64,000 nt of DNA from Oligoflexia bacterium (GCA_035326705.1 DAOLES010000002.1:183898-247897), one strand, 5' to 3'; counted from the first letter of the stretch, positions 17,799 through 28,470 are shown. Notes: generated by a model not told the origin, from the sequence alone. A program made the numbers and translations.

Positions 17799-20700
17799 AT
17801 GATAGATCAAGAAAACTTAAAAACACAATCTGACCTGACATCGGGAACTTTTTATAATGAAATTAATGGCTTATCAAAAAAAACTGTTAGTCAAATTGCC
17901 GATCCAGAACAAGTAGTGAACTTTTTTGAAGTTCTTTTATCGTCAGCAAAAAATTTGACCGTATTTCATATAGATCAAAAGGGTAAAAAAAATGAGATTG
18001 TTTTGACTGGTCTGAATGAAGATAAGTCGGCTTTTAAGCTAGATAAGCAGTATAGTGTCCAAAAGTCAGATACAGTATTTTTTTGTTTTTTAAATAGAAC
18101 ACATTGCTTTTTTGTAGAAGAAGCTTCATCAGAGAATTTAATTATTCCAAAAGTTATTTATAACATATCACGACGTTTTTGGTACCGTTATGAAGTTTCT
18201 AAAGAAGTAGGAGATTTGATTACGGTTAAAGATGGCGATGGTGATTTTTACAATATTATTAATATATGTAATCATGGTTTGCTATTGTCGACAGAAAAAA
18301 AAGATGTTGAACTTTATATTAATGTTCAGCTCAGTCTAAATTATGATGGAGAAAAATATCAGTTCGAAGGGGAGTATGTTCATATTGATGAAACTACAAA
18401 AAAAATAGGACTATCTATTATTCGTAATCAGGACTATATAAAATTTTATCAAAAGTTTTCAGATCTATATTTTAGTAAAGTAACCTTATTATCTGAAAAA
18501 AAAGATCAAGATAAACTTATAAAATTGTTTGAAAATTCTGTTTTTCCTTCTTTGCCAGAAAAAATTAAAACGCTAGCAGATAAGGCTATAGAAGAAAATT
18601 CTATCAGTAAAACATATTTATTAAGAGATAAACAAGATACCATCGCATCAATTTCTACACATTTAGTGAATGATAGAACTTGCTTTATTAATACCTTAGG
18701 CATATCAAAAGATTCGCCCAAAAAACTGCCTCTAGATCTTTTTGATAAGATTGCAGATGACGTTTTGAACCAGTTGGATCGAGGATATATTATTGGTATT
18801 TGGCCATCGCATGATAAGTTATTAGATAGAACGTACACAGCATTTGCTAAGTCATTGTCGTCTGCAAGAGACAGATTTTATAGTGTTACCAATGCCCATG
18901 TTTTTTCTTGTGACGAAGTTAGTGCGCCAGCAATTGATACCCAAGTCGAAGTTGTTGAATATAATTATCAATACCTTAACGAAGTACTAAAACTTATTAA
19001 AAAATCTTTTCAAGACTCTTTTATTAATGCTTTTGCACTAGAAGATTATTTGTTTCCAAATAGAAATAATAATTCTATTAAAATTCACTTGGCAATAGAA
19101 AAAAATAAAATTGTTGGTTTAATATTATCAGTTAATAATATGCTAACGCCTGATTTATATACCTTAGCGAATCAAAATTGGATTTGTTTAGAAAGTAAAG
19201 TTGCTAATAAGCAAGCAATACAAAGTTTGTTGATTTATAACGTGTCTAAATATTATCAGGTCATGAAGCAAAGTACTTTTACAGTTTTTGGAAAAGGTTC
19301 TTTGAATAGTAAGGGTGCACGGTTAGAAGCTTTTTTCCCAGATGTCAATTATCTCATTTTTAATAGTACTTTGGTAAAAAGATTTTTAAATTTTTTAAGA
19401 AATGTTGAGTTTGAAGTTGCATTTTTTGAAAAACACAAAGACTCTCTAAGCCCATCACTTGTTAAAAAATTAAGAGTACATGTTAAGGATCTTTTGAGAA
19501 GACAAAGTGCTCGTATTGAAGGAAAACCTCTAGATGGTATTTCTGGTGTTAGGGTTAATTTTTCTGATGTTAATGTGCCTGCTAAAATTATTTCTTTTGA
19601 TACTTTCGGAGGTAGGCTAAGCTATGAAGGTTTTAAATCTCCAAAAAAGGGTGATCGTATAACAATTGATATGGTCCTAGGAGGTAAGCAAGTAATTCAG
19701 CTCTCTTGTGAAATAAAATATATTTTTAATCAAACTTTATCTGGATATCAAAAAAATGCTTGGATTATAGGTTTTGTTTTTGAGGTGCTTGATGAGCAAA
19801 ATCATGAAATAATTAAAGAGTACTTGTTTGAAAATGCTAATCCAGAGTTACATTATTTTTCAAAAGATGAATTTGATGAGTTTATAAACTTATTAGATAG
19901 GTCAAACTATTTAGATTATTTTGACTCATCTAGAAAAAAAAAGTTAACAGATGAATCATACAGTACATACGAAAAAATTTCAGAAATTTTCCCAGATTTA
20001 GCAAGAGTAACAGTTTTAAAAAAAGATAGTAAAGTTATAGGTACTCATTCCTTTTATAGAAGGGCCTGGCATACATGGCAGTTACATCAGCTTGTGGTTG
20101 ATGAGTCGATGCAGTTGTATAAAGAAAGTATTCCTACTAAAGTTATATTAAAAAGTTCATTCGAATATCTTTCTTTAGATAAAACAGCGGAATATTTTGT
20201 AACCTATTTTTCTGATACTGCAGCTATAGCAAAAGTATATTTTGATGTTAGAAATCATGTGCACTCAGTAAGTGACTGCTCATTTAATGCATTTTATTGT
20301 TACCTGTTTAATGATTTACAAGCGTTACAATTTAAAGATTATGATGAATATGTTGTGTCTGAAGCAAATGATAAAGATTATGAAATTTTGCAAGGATATT
20401 TGGAGTCTTTGGTTCCTAAGATCGAATATGATGCATATGATTTTGGAGATTTACAACAGAAAAAATTCAATTTAAAGTGGAAAGAAAGAAAATTTCAGCG
20501 AGAAAGAAAAGCTCTCCTTTTAAAAAATAAACAGGGAGCTATCTTGCATTTTGCTATATTAAATATTAGTCCACAGGGGATTAATTTAATTGGTGCAGTT
20601 GATAGTATTAGATTTTTTGATGTTCCGTGGTACGGGGTGCAACCTGAAAAGCTATCCTATCAATATTTAGCATATAAGTGTGCTGAGTATTATAATAATA

Positions 20701-20891
20701 TTGGGAGGTCTCAAGTTTATTTAGAATTTGAACCTGAACTAAAAGATTTTTTTGAAGGTTTAAATGCCCATTCATGTGCAAAAAATTGGCGGTTAACAGC
20801 TAATAGGGATACGTTTTTAGTTACTATGAATTATTTTATTAATCGATTTGAACGTTTTGAAAAAAGACTACTGAGACGTAAGAATGCCTAA
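17799..20891 (+). CDS. Long PilZ/acetyltransferase-like paralogue
   Basis: This 1030-residue protein appears to be an enlarged paralogue of the 690-residue PilZ protein upstream. It contains two PilZ-like regions. The first keeps R126xxxR130 but has N155xC157xxG160, with cysteine in place of serine. The second keeps R568xxxR572, but its second motif reads SFDTFG at 599-604, so the D/NxSxxG pattern is lost. C-di-GMP binding may therefore be weakened. The intervening and C-terminal stretches look like repeated GNAT-type folds (IKIHLAIEKNKIVGLILS near 430 is the clearest). The stop overlaps the next kinase start by 8 nt, which predicts translational coupling. The function is inferred only from domains and context. 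Confidence 0.75.
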   Translation: MIDQENLKTQSDLTSGTFYNEINGLSKKTVSQIADPEQVVNFFEVLLSSAKNLTVFHIDQKGKKNEIVLTGLNEDKSAFKLDKQYSVQKSDTVFFCFLNRTHCFFVEEASSENLIIPKVIYNISRRFWYRYEVSKEVGDLITVKDGDGDFYNIINICNHGLLLSTEKKDVELYINVQLSLNYDGEKYQFEGEYVHIDETTKKIGLSIIRNQDYIKFYQKFSDLYFSKVTLLSEKKDQDKLIKLFENSVFPSLPEKIKTLADKAIEENSISKTYLLRDKQDTIASISTHLVNDRTCFINTLGISKDSPKKLPLDLFDKIADDVLNQLDRGYIIGIWPSHDKLLDRTYTAFAKSLSSARDRFYSVTNAHVFSCDEVSAPAIDTQVEVVEYNYQYLNEVLKLIKKSFQDSFINAFALEDYLFPNRNNNSIKIHLAIEKNKIVGLILSVNNMLTPDLYTLANQNWICLESKVANKQAIQSLLIYNVSKYYQVMKQSTFTVFGKGSLNSKGARLEAFFPDVNYLIFNSTLVKRFLNFLRNVEFEVAFFEKHKDSLSPSLVKKLRVHVKDLLRRQSARIEGKPLDGISGVRVNFSDVNVPAKIISFDTFGGRLSYEGFKSPKKGDRITIDMVLGGKQVIQLSCEIKYIFNQTLSGYQKNAWIIGFVFEVLDEQNHEIIKEYLFENANPELHYFSKDEFDEFINLLDRSNYLDYFDSSRKKKLTDESYSTYEKISEIFPDLARVTVLKKDSKVIGTHSFYRRAWHTWQLHQLVVDESMQLYKESIPTKVILKSSFEYLSLDKTAEYFVTYFSDTAAIAKVYFDVRNHVHSVSDCSFNAFYCYLFNDLQALQFKDYDEYVVSEANDKDYEILQGYLESLVPKIEYDAYDFGDLQQKKFNLKWKERKFQRERKALLLKNKQGAILHFAILNISPQGINLIGAVDSIRFFDVPWYGVQPEKLSYQYLAYKCAEYYNNIGRSQVYLEFEPELKDFFEGLNAHSCAKNWRLTANRDTFLVTMNYFINRFERFEKRLLRRKNA

Positions 20892-23800
20892 AGTTTTAAC
20901 TAACTTATTTGTAGTTCTGTTTGTTTTTTTAAATACATGTATAGCATTTGGTGAGCCTATATACGTAAATTTTCAATATAGTTTTAATGAAAGTAAAAAC
21001 TTTATATTAGAAGATTCTGATCAAAATGATTGGAAGAAATATGTGCCTAATCAACATTTTAAGCATCCTAATAAGGATGAATATAAATATTGGATCAAGT
21101 TTGATTTATATTTAGATAGTTTGAATTATAAAGATCCATCTATTTATTTAGGTTTAATTGGCGATGTGGATGAGGTATACATTAATGGAAAATTTGTAGG
21201 ATCAACAGGTAAAATAGACGGCAGATCTCCGTCATATTTTCATGTGCCAAGGCTATATAGAGTTTCAAAAGAATATTTAAAAAAAAGAAACACCGTTTAT
21301 ATAAAAGCAAAAAAACAGTCTATTGTAAATGCAGGTATACATTTAGGTAAAGTGCAATTTGGTGAATACGGTGAGCTAATATCAAAAAAAAGAAATGCAC
21401 AATTTTTTATTTTTGATTTAAATGTTATATTGGCCTTTTTTAGTTTTTTTATTGGTGTATACCATTTATACTTATATTATAGAATACCTACTAAGCATCA
21501 AAATTTAATTTATTTTGTTTTTTCAACGTTTTCATCTCTCTTCATTTTGTCTTTAGGTTTATTTTTTGGCAATTACATTGAAAGTTCATGGTGGGTTGTT
21601 ATTATTCATTCATTGTTGGGTATCTTTACTGCTGTAACGTATTTTATTTTTACACAAAAATTTCTTAATTTAGACTATAAGTTATTTCATAAAATCTTTA
21701 TTGCTCTAAATATATTATTTGCAGCTATTATTGTTTTAGAGCCAAGGTTTTCTAGAGCATTTGCGTATTATAATATTTGGTATTTAGTTGGTCTCCTTAC
21801 AATTGCCTATGGGGGATTAAATATTTTCAAACGTTACTATTATGAAAAGAGGAATGATCTTTTTGTAATGTTACTATCGATCCTCGGGCTATTTTTAATA
21901 GTGATAGTGGATATTTTAAGCACTATAGGAATATTTTCATTTTATCAAATTACTGGTGTTGGGTTTTTTCTGCTTAATGTAGGTGTTTTAGTTGCTTTAG
22001 CTTATGATTTCACTGATGCTTATGTAAATATAGAAAATCTTGTTGAGGATCGTACAAAAGATTTATCTGTTGCAGTTGAACGCCTCAAAGATTTAGAAGA
22101 AATGAAAGATAAATTTTTTGCAAATATTTCGCATGATTTTAAAACGCCAATTGCAGTTGCTATGGGATCTTTAGAAGAAATAAAAAGAGAAACTTTGCCC
22201 ACAGAGACTGTTCAACGGCGAGCCGTTATTGCTGCTGAGAGTAGCCTCAATAAATTGCTTGCTATGGTTGGGGATCTTCTGGATGTAATTAAAGCAGAGT
22301 CTGGAGCATTAAAAATGGAATGGACCAGCGTTAATCCTGTTGAAATTTTAAAAGAATGGATGCAGCCATTTTTAGTTCTAGCAAATAAGAAAAGTCTAAA
22401 ATTAAATATAAAAAACGATGTTAAAGAAGATATTAAAATTCCATTAGATGTTAATAAATTTGAAAGAGTTATTCAAAATTTATTATCCAATGCACTGAAG
22501 TTTACCAACTATGCAAAAAATAAAGAAAATCTGATTGAAATTCAGCTAAGGTCAGATAAAGCTTGGTATTATATTGAGGTTCATGACAGTGGAATGGGGA
22601 TACCCGATGATGAAAAACCGATGGTTTTTGAACGTTACTATCAAACAACAAAAACGTCCTTAAAACATCATGGGGGATCAGGAATAGGTTTGTCGTTTGT
22701 AAAAGAAATGATTGAAAATCATAATGGAACCATTACCGTTAAAGATTCTGATTATGGTGGCGTTAAATTTGTTATTGCCTTGCCGTTAAAGCAAAATGTT
22801 GAAGTTACGGGTAATTATTTTGTTGGAAGTGATAGTAATGAACACGAAGTCTACAGTGTTGAGTTTCCTAGACGAGCACCAGAAAAAATTAATGAGAGTT
22901 TATTTACTATCTTGATTGCTGAGGATAACCCTGAAGTAGCTAATATTACATTAGCGGCGGTTGAAAAAGAATTTAATGTTTATATGGTTGAGAATGGTCA
23001 GGAAGCATTTGATTTTATCCAAAATAACACTATTGATTGTTTGGTAACAGACATAGTAATGCCAGTCATGCGCGGTGAAGAGCTGGTTAAAAAAGTAAGG
23101 GCATATAATAAAACCAAAGATTTGCCTATATTGGTTCTTAGTTCTCAGAGTGATGAAAACACAGTGGTGGAACTTCTTAAAGAAGGAGCAAATGACTATG
23201 TTACTAAGCCATTTAAAAGAGAAGTGTTGTTGGCTAGAGTTTATGGTCAAATTGAAAAACATAAAAGTTCACAATGGATAGCTCAAAATGAAAAAGTTAT
23301 TGAGCTGGGTATGCTAGCCAGTGGTATTGCACATCAAATAAGAAATGGTTTGCATGCCATGAAAAATCAAATCTCTTATTATGAAAAAACTGCGCAAAGA
23401 ATTGAGCAAAATATACATGAACTTAGCGCGGAGCAAAGGCTTAAAATTAAAGAACGTTTAGATCAATGTAATGCTATGATGATGCGAGCTTTAAACAGAA
23501 TAGATTCTCTTACATCATCAGTTAATTCTTACGCTTTAGGTTCAAAGCAAGTGATAGAAATTACATTAAAAGATTCGTTAACCTTAATGAAAGAATTGTT
23601 AGCCGACAAAATTAAAAGTTCAGCCGTAACCATAGAATTGGATATTCAAGATAACCTTAAGTTTTTTGGTTACTCTTCATTTCATGAAGTGATTATTAAT
23701 CTTTTTGTTAATGCCATAGATGCATGCAAACACGATGGTACGGGTAAAATTATACTAAAAGCAAAAGAAAATCGTGAAAAAGTTAAAATTGAAATTGAAG

Positions 23801-24054
23801 ATAACGGCAGTGGTATCAATAAAGACACTTTAGATAGAATTTGGCAACCCTTCTTTACAACTAAAGACCCAGATAAAGGCACAGGATTGGGTTTGTATAT
23901 TGTAAGAGATATTATTCAAGGACAACACGGCGGTAAGCTTAATGTTTATTCAGAGGGTGAAGGCAAGGGAGCAAAGTTTGTTATTGAAATTCCTAAAGTT
24001 GCCAAAGAAGCCACTCAAGACGCCAGTTTTGTCATGCATGGACATGAGGTTTAA
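20884..24054 (+). CDS. 7TMR-DISM hybrid kinase with two kinase cores and a receiver
   Basis: This 1056-residue protein has a signal peptide ending near CIAFGEP, a jelly-roll-like sensor domain with GDVDEVYINGKFVG, and seven transmembrane helices (about residues 175-390). Then follow kinase core 1 (H417 in SHDFKTP, HATPase with NALKF and GGSGIGLSF) and a receiver with phospho-acceptor D723 in VTDIVMP and lysine in VTKPF. Kinase core 2 comes last (H817 in AHQIRNG, HATPase with NAIDAC, DNGSGI and GTGLGLYI). The order sensor-HK-REC-HK is unusual. It overlaps the upstream PilZ gene by 8 nt and ends 25 bp from the convergent NtrC-type regulator, a plausible output partner. Confidence 0.92.
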   Translation: MPKVLTNLFVVLFVFLNTCIAFGEPIYVNFQYSFNESKNFILEDSDQNDWKKYVPNQHFKHPNKDEYKYWIKFDLYLDSLNYKDPSIYLGLIGDVDEVYINGKFVGSTGKIDGRSPSYFHVPRLYRVSKEYLKKRNTVYIKAKKQSIVNAGIHLGKVQFGEYGELISKKRNAQFFIFDLNVILAFFSFFIGVYHLYLYYRIPTKHQNLIYFVFSTFSSLFILSLGLFFGNYIESSWWVVIIHSLLGIFTAVTYFIFTQKFLNLDYKLFHKIFIALNILFAAIIVLEPRFSRAFAYYNIWYLVGLLTIAYGGLNIFKRYYYEKRNDLFVMLLSILGLFLIVIVDILSTIGIFSFYQITGVGFFLLNVGVLVALAYDFTDAYVNIENLVEDRTKDLSVAVERLKDLEEMKDKFFANISHDFKTPIAVAMGSLEEIKRETLPTETVQRRAVIAAESSLNKLLAMVGDLLDVIKAESGALKMEWTSVNPVEILKEWMQPFLVLANKKSLKLNIKNDVKEDIKIPLDVNKFERVIQNLLSNALKFTNYAKNKENLIEIQLRSDKAWYYIEVHDSGMGIPDDEKPMVFERYYQTTKTSLKHHGGSGIGLSFVKEMIENHNGTITVKDSDYGGVKFVIALPLKQNVEVTGNYFVGSDSNEHEVYSVEFPRRAPEKINESLFTILIAEDNPEVANITLAAVEKEFNVYMVENGQEAFDFIQNNTIDCLVTDIVMPVMRGEELVKKVRAYNKTKDLPILVLSSQSDENTVVELLKEGANDYVTKPFKREVLLARVYGQIEKHKSSQWIAQNEKVIELGMLASGIAHQIRNGLHAMKNQISYYEKTAQRIEQNIHELSAEQRLKIKERLDQCNAMMMRALNRIDSLTSSVNSYALGSKQVIEITLKDSLTLMKELLADKIKSSAVTIELDIQDNLKFFGYSSFHEVIINLFVNAIDACKHDGTGKIILKAKENREKVKIEIEDNGSGINKDTLDRIWQPFFTTKDPDKGTGLGLYIVRDIIQGQHGGKLNVYSEGEGKGAKFVIEIPKVAKEATQDASFVMHGHEV

Positions 24055-24078
24055 TCAGCGTAGTTATTTTATTGAAAT

Positions 24079-25422
24079 TTAATTTAGCTGTTCCAATGAA
24101 TCACTGCCCATGCCCAAACGTTTCATTCTTGAATATAGACTGGATCTTGAAATGTTGAGTAGTTTTGCTGCTTCAGAATAATTGCGATTGCTTGTATCAA
24201 TTGCACGTTCTATAAAATTGCGTTCAAAGTCATCTAAGGCATCTTTAAATTCATTAACAGGTCTAGGGTTTTGTGCCCGATTGCTTCCCATCATTAACTC
24301 GCTTCGTATTCGCTGAGGGATATTGTTTATGCCTAATTCTTCTTCATCAGCAAGTAAAAGCATTTGTTCAAGGGTGTGAAAGAGCTGCCGTGCATTCCCT
24401 GGCCAAGGATATGCCGCCAACATGCCTTTGGCTTCAGGGTTTATGCGTTTACCATCAGGGTTTTTATCATCTTGATCTAAAAAGTAATTGATGAGTAAGG
24501 GTATATCTTCCGGTCTTTGTCTTAAAGGTGGAATATCAATTTCTATAATATTGAGACGATAAAATAAATCTTCTCTGAATGCTTTTTTGGCAATCATCTC
24601 ATGCAAATTTTCATTACTGGCTGCGATGACTCTAAAATCTGAATGAATGATACGATTGCCACCAACACGCTCAAACTCTTTTTCTTGAAGTACACGTAAG
24701 AGTTTAGCTTGCAAGTTTAATGGCATGCAGCTGATTTCATCTAAAAAAAGATCACCCTGGTCAGCCATTTCAAATTTACCTCGTTTTAAATCAGTTGCGC
24801 CAGTAAAAGAGCCTTTTTCATGTCCAAAAAAAGTTGACTCTATTAATTCAGAAGGGACTGCAGCACAATTAACAGCTACAAAAGCTTTTTTTTCCGACAT
24901 ACGATGGATCATTCTTGCCATTACTTCTTTACCAGTGCCACTTTCACCTTGAATGAGGATGTTGGCAGATGTTTTTGCTGCTTTTTCTGCTAGCCTTCTA
25001 ATTCTTTGTATGCTTTGTGATCGACCAATAAACTCATAAGGTAAGGAATGTTCATTTTCACAATGATTCATGGCTTTACGTAAAGTAAATAAAAGATCTT
25101 CACTTTGAAAAGGTTTTGAAACATAATCAAAAGCTCCTGCTTTAAGTGCATGCGAGATTTGTTCAGGCTTGGTTGAGCCTGTGAGCATAAGTATAGGGCA
25201 GCCATGCGTAAGTTTGATCAAGTTGGGTAAAATCTCAAGACCATTGTCTTCTGCTAATTGAATATCTAAAAGGATGGCATGGGGCATATTTTTGTCTAAA
25301 AAATGGACGGATTCATTAAAGCTGGTTGCCCATTCAACGACATAATGAGCCTCTAAAACTATTTTTATAGCATGATAAATGAGTTTATCGTCATCAATAA
25401 GAAGGATAGTTTTCTTGTCCAT
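24079..25422 (-). CDS. NtrC-family sigma-54 response regulator
   Basis: This 447-residue protein has a receiver (acidic D10-D12, phospho-acceptor D53, lysine in SKPF), a sigma-54 AAA+ domain with Walker A GESGTGKE and the sigma-54 contact loop GSFTGA (usually GAFTGA), and a C-terminal Fis-type helix-turn-helix (NYSEAAKLLNISRSSLYSRM). It would activate sigma-54 promoters when phosphorylated. The G(S)FTGA change from alanine to serine also occurs in other active family members. It lies tail-to-tail with the double hybrid kinase, so that kinase is a reasonable but unproven partner. I found no convincing sigma-54 promoter in the window. Confidence 0.96.
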   Translation of the reverse strand: MDKKTILLIDDDKLIYHAIKIVLEAHYVVEWATSFNESVHFLDKNMPHAILLDIQLAEDNGLEILPNLIKLTHGCPILMLTGSTKPEQISHALKAGAFDYVSKPFQSEDLLFTLRKAMNHCENEHSLPYEFIGRSQSIQRIRRLAEKAAKTSANILIQGESGTGKEVMARMIHRMSEKKAFVAVNCAAVPSELIESTFFGHEKGSFTGATDLKRGKFEMADQGDLFLDEISCMPLNLQAKLLRVLQEKEFERVGGNRIIHSDFRVIAASNENLHEMIAKKAFREDLFYRLNIIEIDIPPLRQRPEDIPLLINYFLDQDDKNPDGKRINPEAKGMLAAYPWPGNARQLFHTLEQMLLLADEEELGINNIPQRIRSELMMGSNRAQNPRPVNEFKDALDDFERNFIERAIDTSNRNYSEAAKLLNISRSSLYSRMKRLGMGSDSLEQLN

Positions 25423-25518
25423 TTTTTGGACATATATTATTTAAGAAGTGTTTGTCAACTCACTTTTTTGAAGGGGCGTGTGTTTTTTTGCAAGAGGCTC
25501 TATATCTTAGAGCGCTTG

Positions 25519-25944
25519 CTAGTTATGGTGGTAGGGTAAATTTTTTTGGATGGTGAATGCACGGTAAATTTGTTCTGTTAAGACAAGAAGAGCAATGCGA
25601 TGGGGTAAGGTCATTTTGGATAGACTTAAGTGTTCTTGAGCAAACGCATCTGTATCTTTAGGTAAACCATAAGATCCACCAATAATAAAATACAGATCAT
25701 GTTGGCAGTGATGGTTGAGTTTATCCGCAAGTTTTTTTGAGCTAAGCTGGGGTCCTTTTTCATCAAGGGCAATGATGTACGCTTGAGCAGATTTTTTTTT
25801 AAAAATAGCCTCTAAGTTTTTATTTTCTGAATAACGTAGAATCTCAAAATTGCAAAAATGTTTTAGCCGCTTTTCATAGGTGTTAATCCAGCTTTGTTCT
25901 GTTGAAGAAAGTTTTTTTGAAAATGTAATGATTGAAATACGCAC
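25519..25944 (-). CDS. rlmH: 23S rRNA pseudouridine-1915 N3-methyltransferase RlmH
   Basis: This is a SPOUT methyltransferase of about 141 residues that methylates pseudouridine 1915 of 23S rRNA in helix 69. The SAM-binding knot is visible as FIIGGSYGLP, followed by LSLSKMTLPHRIALLVLTEQ and the conserved C terminus YRAFTIQKNLPYHHN. I chose the GTG at 25944, because family members begin with a beta strand right after the first residue (MRISII). The ATG at 25971 would add nine residues. It lies downstream of rsfS on the same strand, a very common arrangement. Confidence 0.95.
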   Translation of the reverse strand: MRISIITFSKKLSSTEQSWINTYEKRLKHFCNFEILRYSENKNLEAIFKKKSAQAYIIALDEKGPQLSSKKLADKLNHHCQHDLYFIIGGSYGLPKDTDAFAQEHLSLSKMTLPHRIALLVLTEQIYRAFTIQKNLPYHHN

Positions 25945-26066
25945 TAGCAAGGTATACCTAGCCGTATACAAAAATCAAGTAGCTTGATGTACTATAAAAG
26001 CACACAGCACTTTATCATTGAAAGCTGCAGTTTGTTCTTTGGCTGCCTTAGTAAGTTGTTACACAA

Positions 26067-27857
<1,791 letters not shown>

Positions 27858-27869
27858 CTGCTTCTCCTT

Positions 27870-27889
27870 GGGGAAAAACGCTTTTCCCC
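27870..27889 (-). other. Hairpin directly upstream of rpmA
   Basis: An eight-pair perfect stem (GGGGAAAA with TTTTCCCC) with a four-base loop lies immediately before the rpmA Shine-Dalgarno sequence on the minus strand. Its 3' arm ends one base before that site, so it may affect access by ribosomes or act as a processing site. No function is proven. Confidence 0.55.
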
Positions 27890-27893
27890 TTTT

Positions 27894-27966
27894 GACGGAA
27901 ACGCGGTTTCCGTCAATTCACCCCTTTGCGGTCAACGTCGATATAAAATCTCGTTTCCTCGCTTCT
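27894..27966 (-). repeat. Conserved leader-like element, copy A
   Basis: Read on the minus strand, this element has GCGAGG, then an ATTTTATAT block, a GGGGTGA block and a perfect hairpin (GACGGAAAC, loop CGC, GTTTCCGTC). The same ordered blocks, with a different hairpin stem but the same AAACCGCGTTT core, occur upstream of dcd at about 54155-54217. It lies between rplU and rpmA. It could be a small regulatory RNA motif or a dispersed extragenic palindrome. Confidence 0.55.
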
Positions 27967-28011
27967 GAAAAAATTCAGGGGGTATATATTAACACCGTAT
28001 AACCTTACTTG

Positions 28012-28323
28012 TTACCCTTCAATTGTTTTAATTTCTACTTGTGTATAGTTTTGTCTATGCCCTTGTTTTTTCTTGTAGCCTTGTCTTCTTTTTCTTTTGA
28101 AGACAACAATCTTTTTGGCTTTGACTTGAGCACGAATTTCACCTGTTACAGTAGATTTTAAGCCTTCACCTGTCTTTAATGTTGCACCATCAGATACAGC
28201 CAAGACATGATTGAATTTTACTTCACTTCCTACTTCACCATCTAGCTTCTCAATAGTGACGATTTCACCAGGTGTTGCTTTAAATTGATGGTTACCCACT
28301 TGTACTATTGCATATTTAGACAT
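28012..28323 (-). CDS. rplU: 50S ribosomal protein L21
   Basis: This protein of about 103 residues is ribosomal protein L21: MSKYAIVQVGNHQFK at the start and a lysine/arginine-rich KRKRRQGYKKKQGHRQ near the end. I chose the ATG at 28323 because it gives the normal family length and N terminus. The frame is open to 28362, but the additional 13 residues do not match the family. It heads the minus-strand rplU-rpmA-obgE-rsfS group. Confidence 0.97.
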   Translation of the reverse strand: MSKYAIVQVGNHQFKATPGEIVTIEKLDGEVGSEVKFNHVLAVSDGATLKTGEGLKSTVTGEIRAQVKAKKIVVFKRKRRQGYKKKQGHRQNYTQVEIKTIEG

Positions 28324-28416
28324 AATCACGCGACACATATGAGGCTTTTTGTGACTTGTCAAGGGATTTAATATTTTTTTATGTTGGCAAAACGCTTTTG
28401 GTAACGGTTACTTATG

Positions 28417-28443
28417 AAAAGCCACCCCTCTTAACGGGCTTTT
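28417..28443. other. Hairpin in the rplU leader region
   Basis: A seven-pair stem (AAAAGCC with GGCTTTT) and a 13-base loop lie upstream of rplU. A second short stem (GCCC, loop TGA, GGGC) lies at 28452-28462. If rplU is transcribed from the candidate promoter near 28471-28499, both hairpins would be in its leader and could serve in attenuation or insulation. The function is unproven. Confidence 0.4.
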
Positions 28444-28470
28444 TATAAAATGCCCTGAGGGCTCTCATGA

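Noticed and set aside
20272..20475. Small plus-strand frame inside the second PilZ gene
   Set aside because: It is a frame-shifted shadow of the long coding region and has no ribosome-binding site.
28334..28362. TTGACA with TATGTG upstream of rplU on the minus strand
   Set aside because: The spacing is 17 bp, but transcription would start within about 10 nt of the rplU ATG, leaving no leader or ribosome site.
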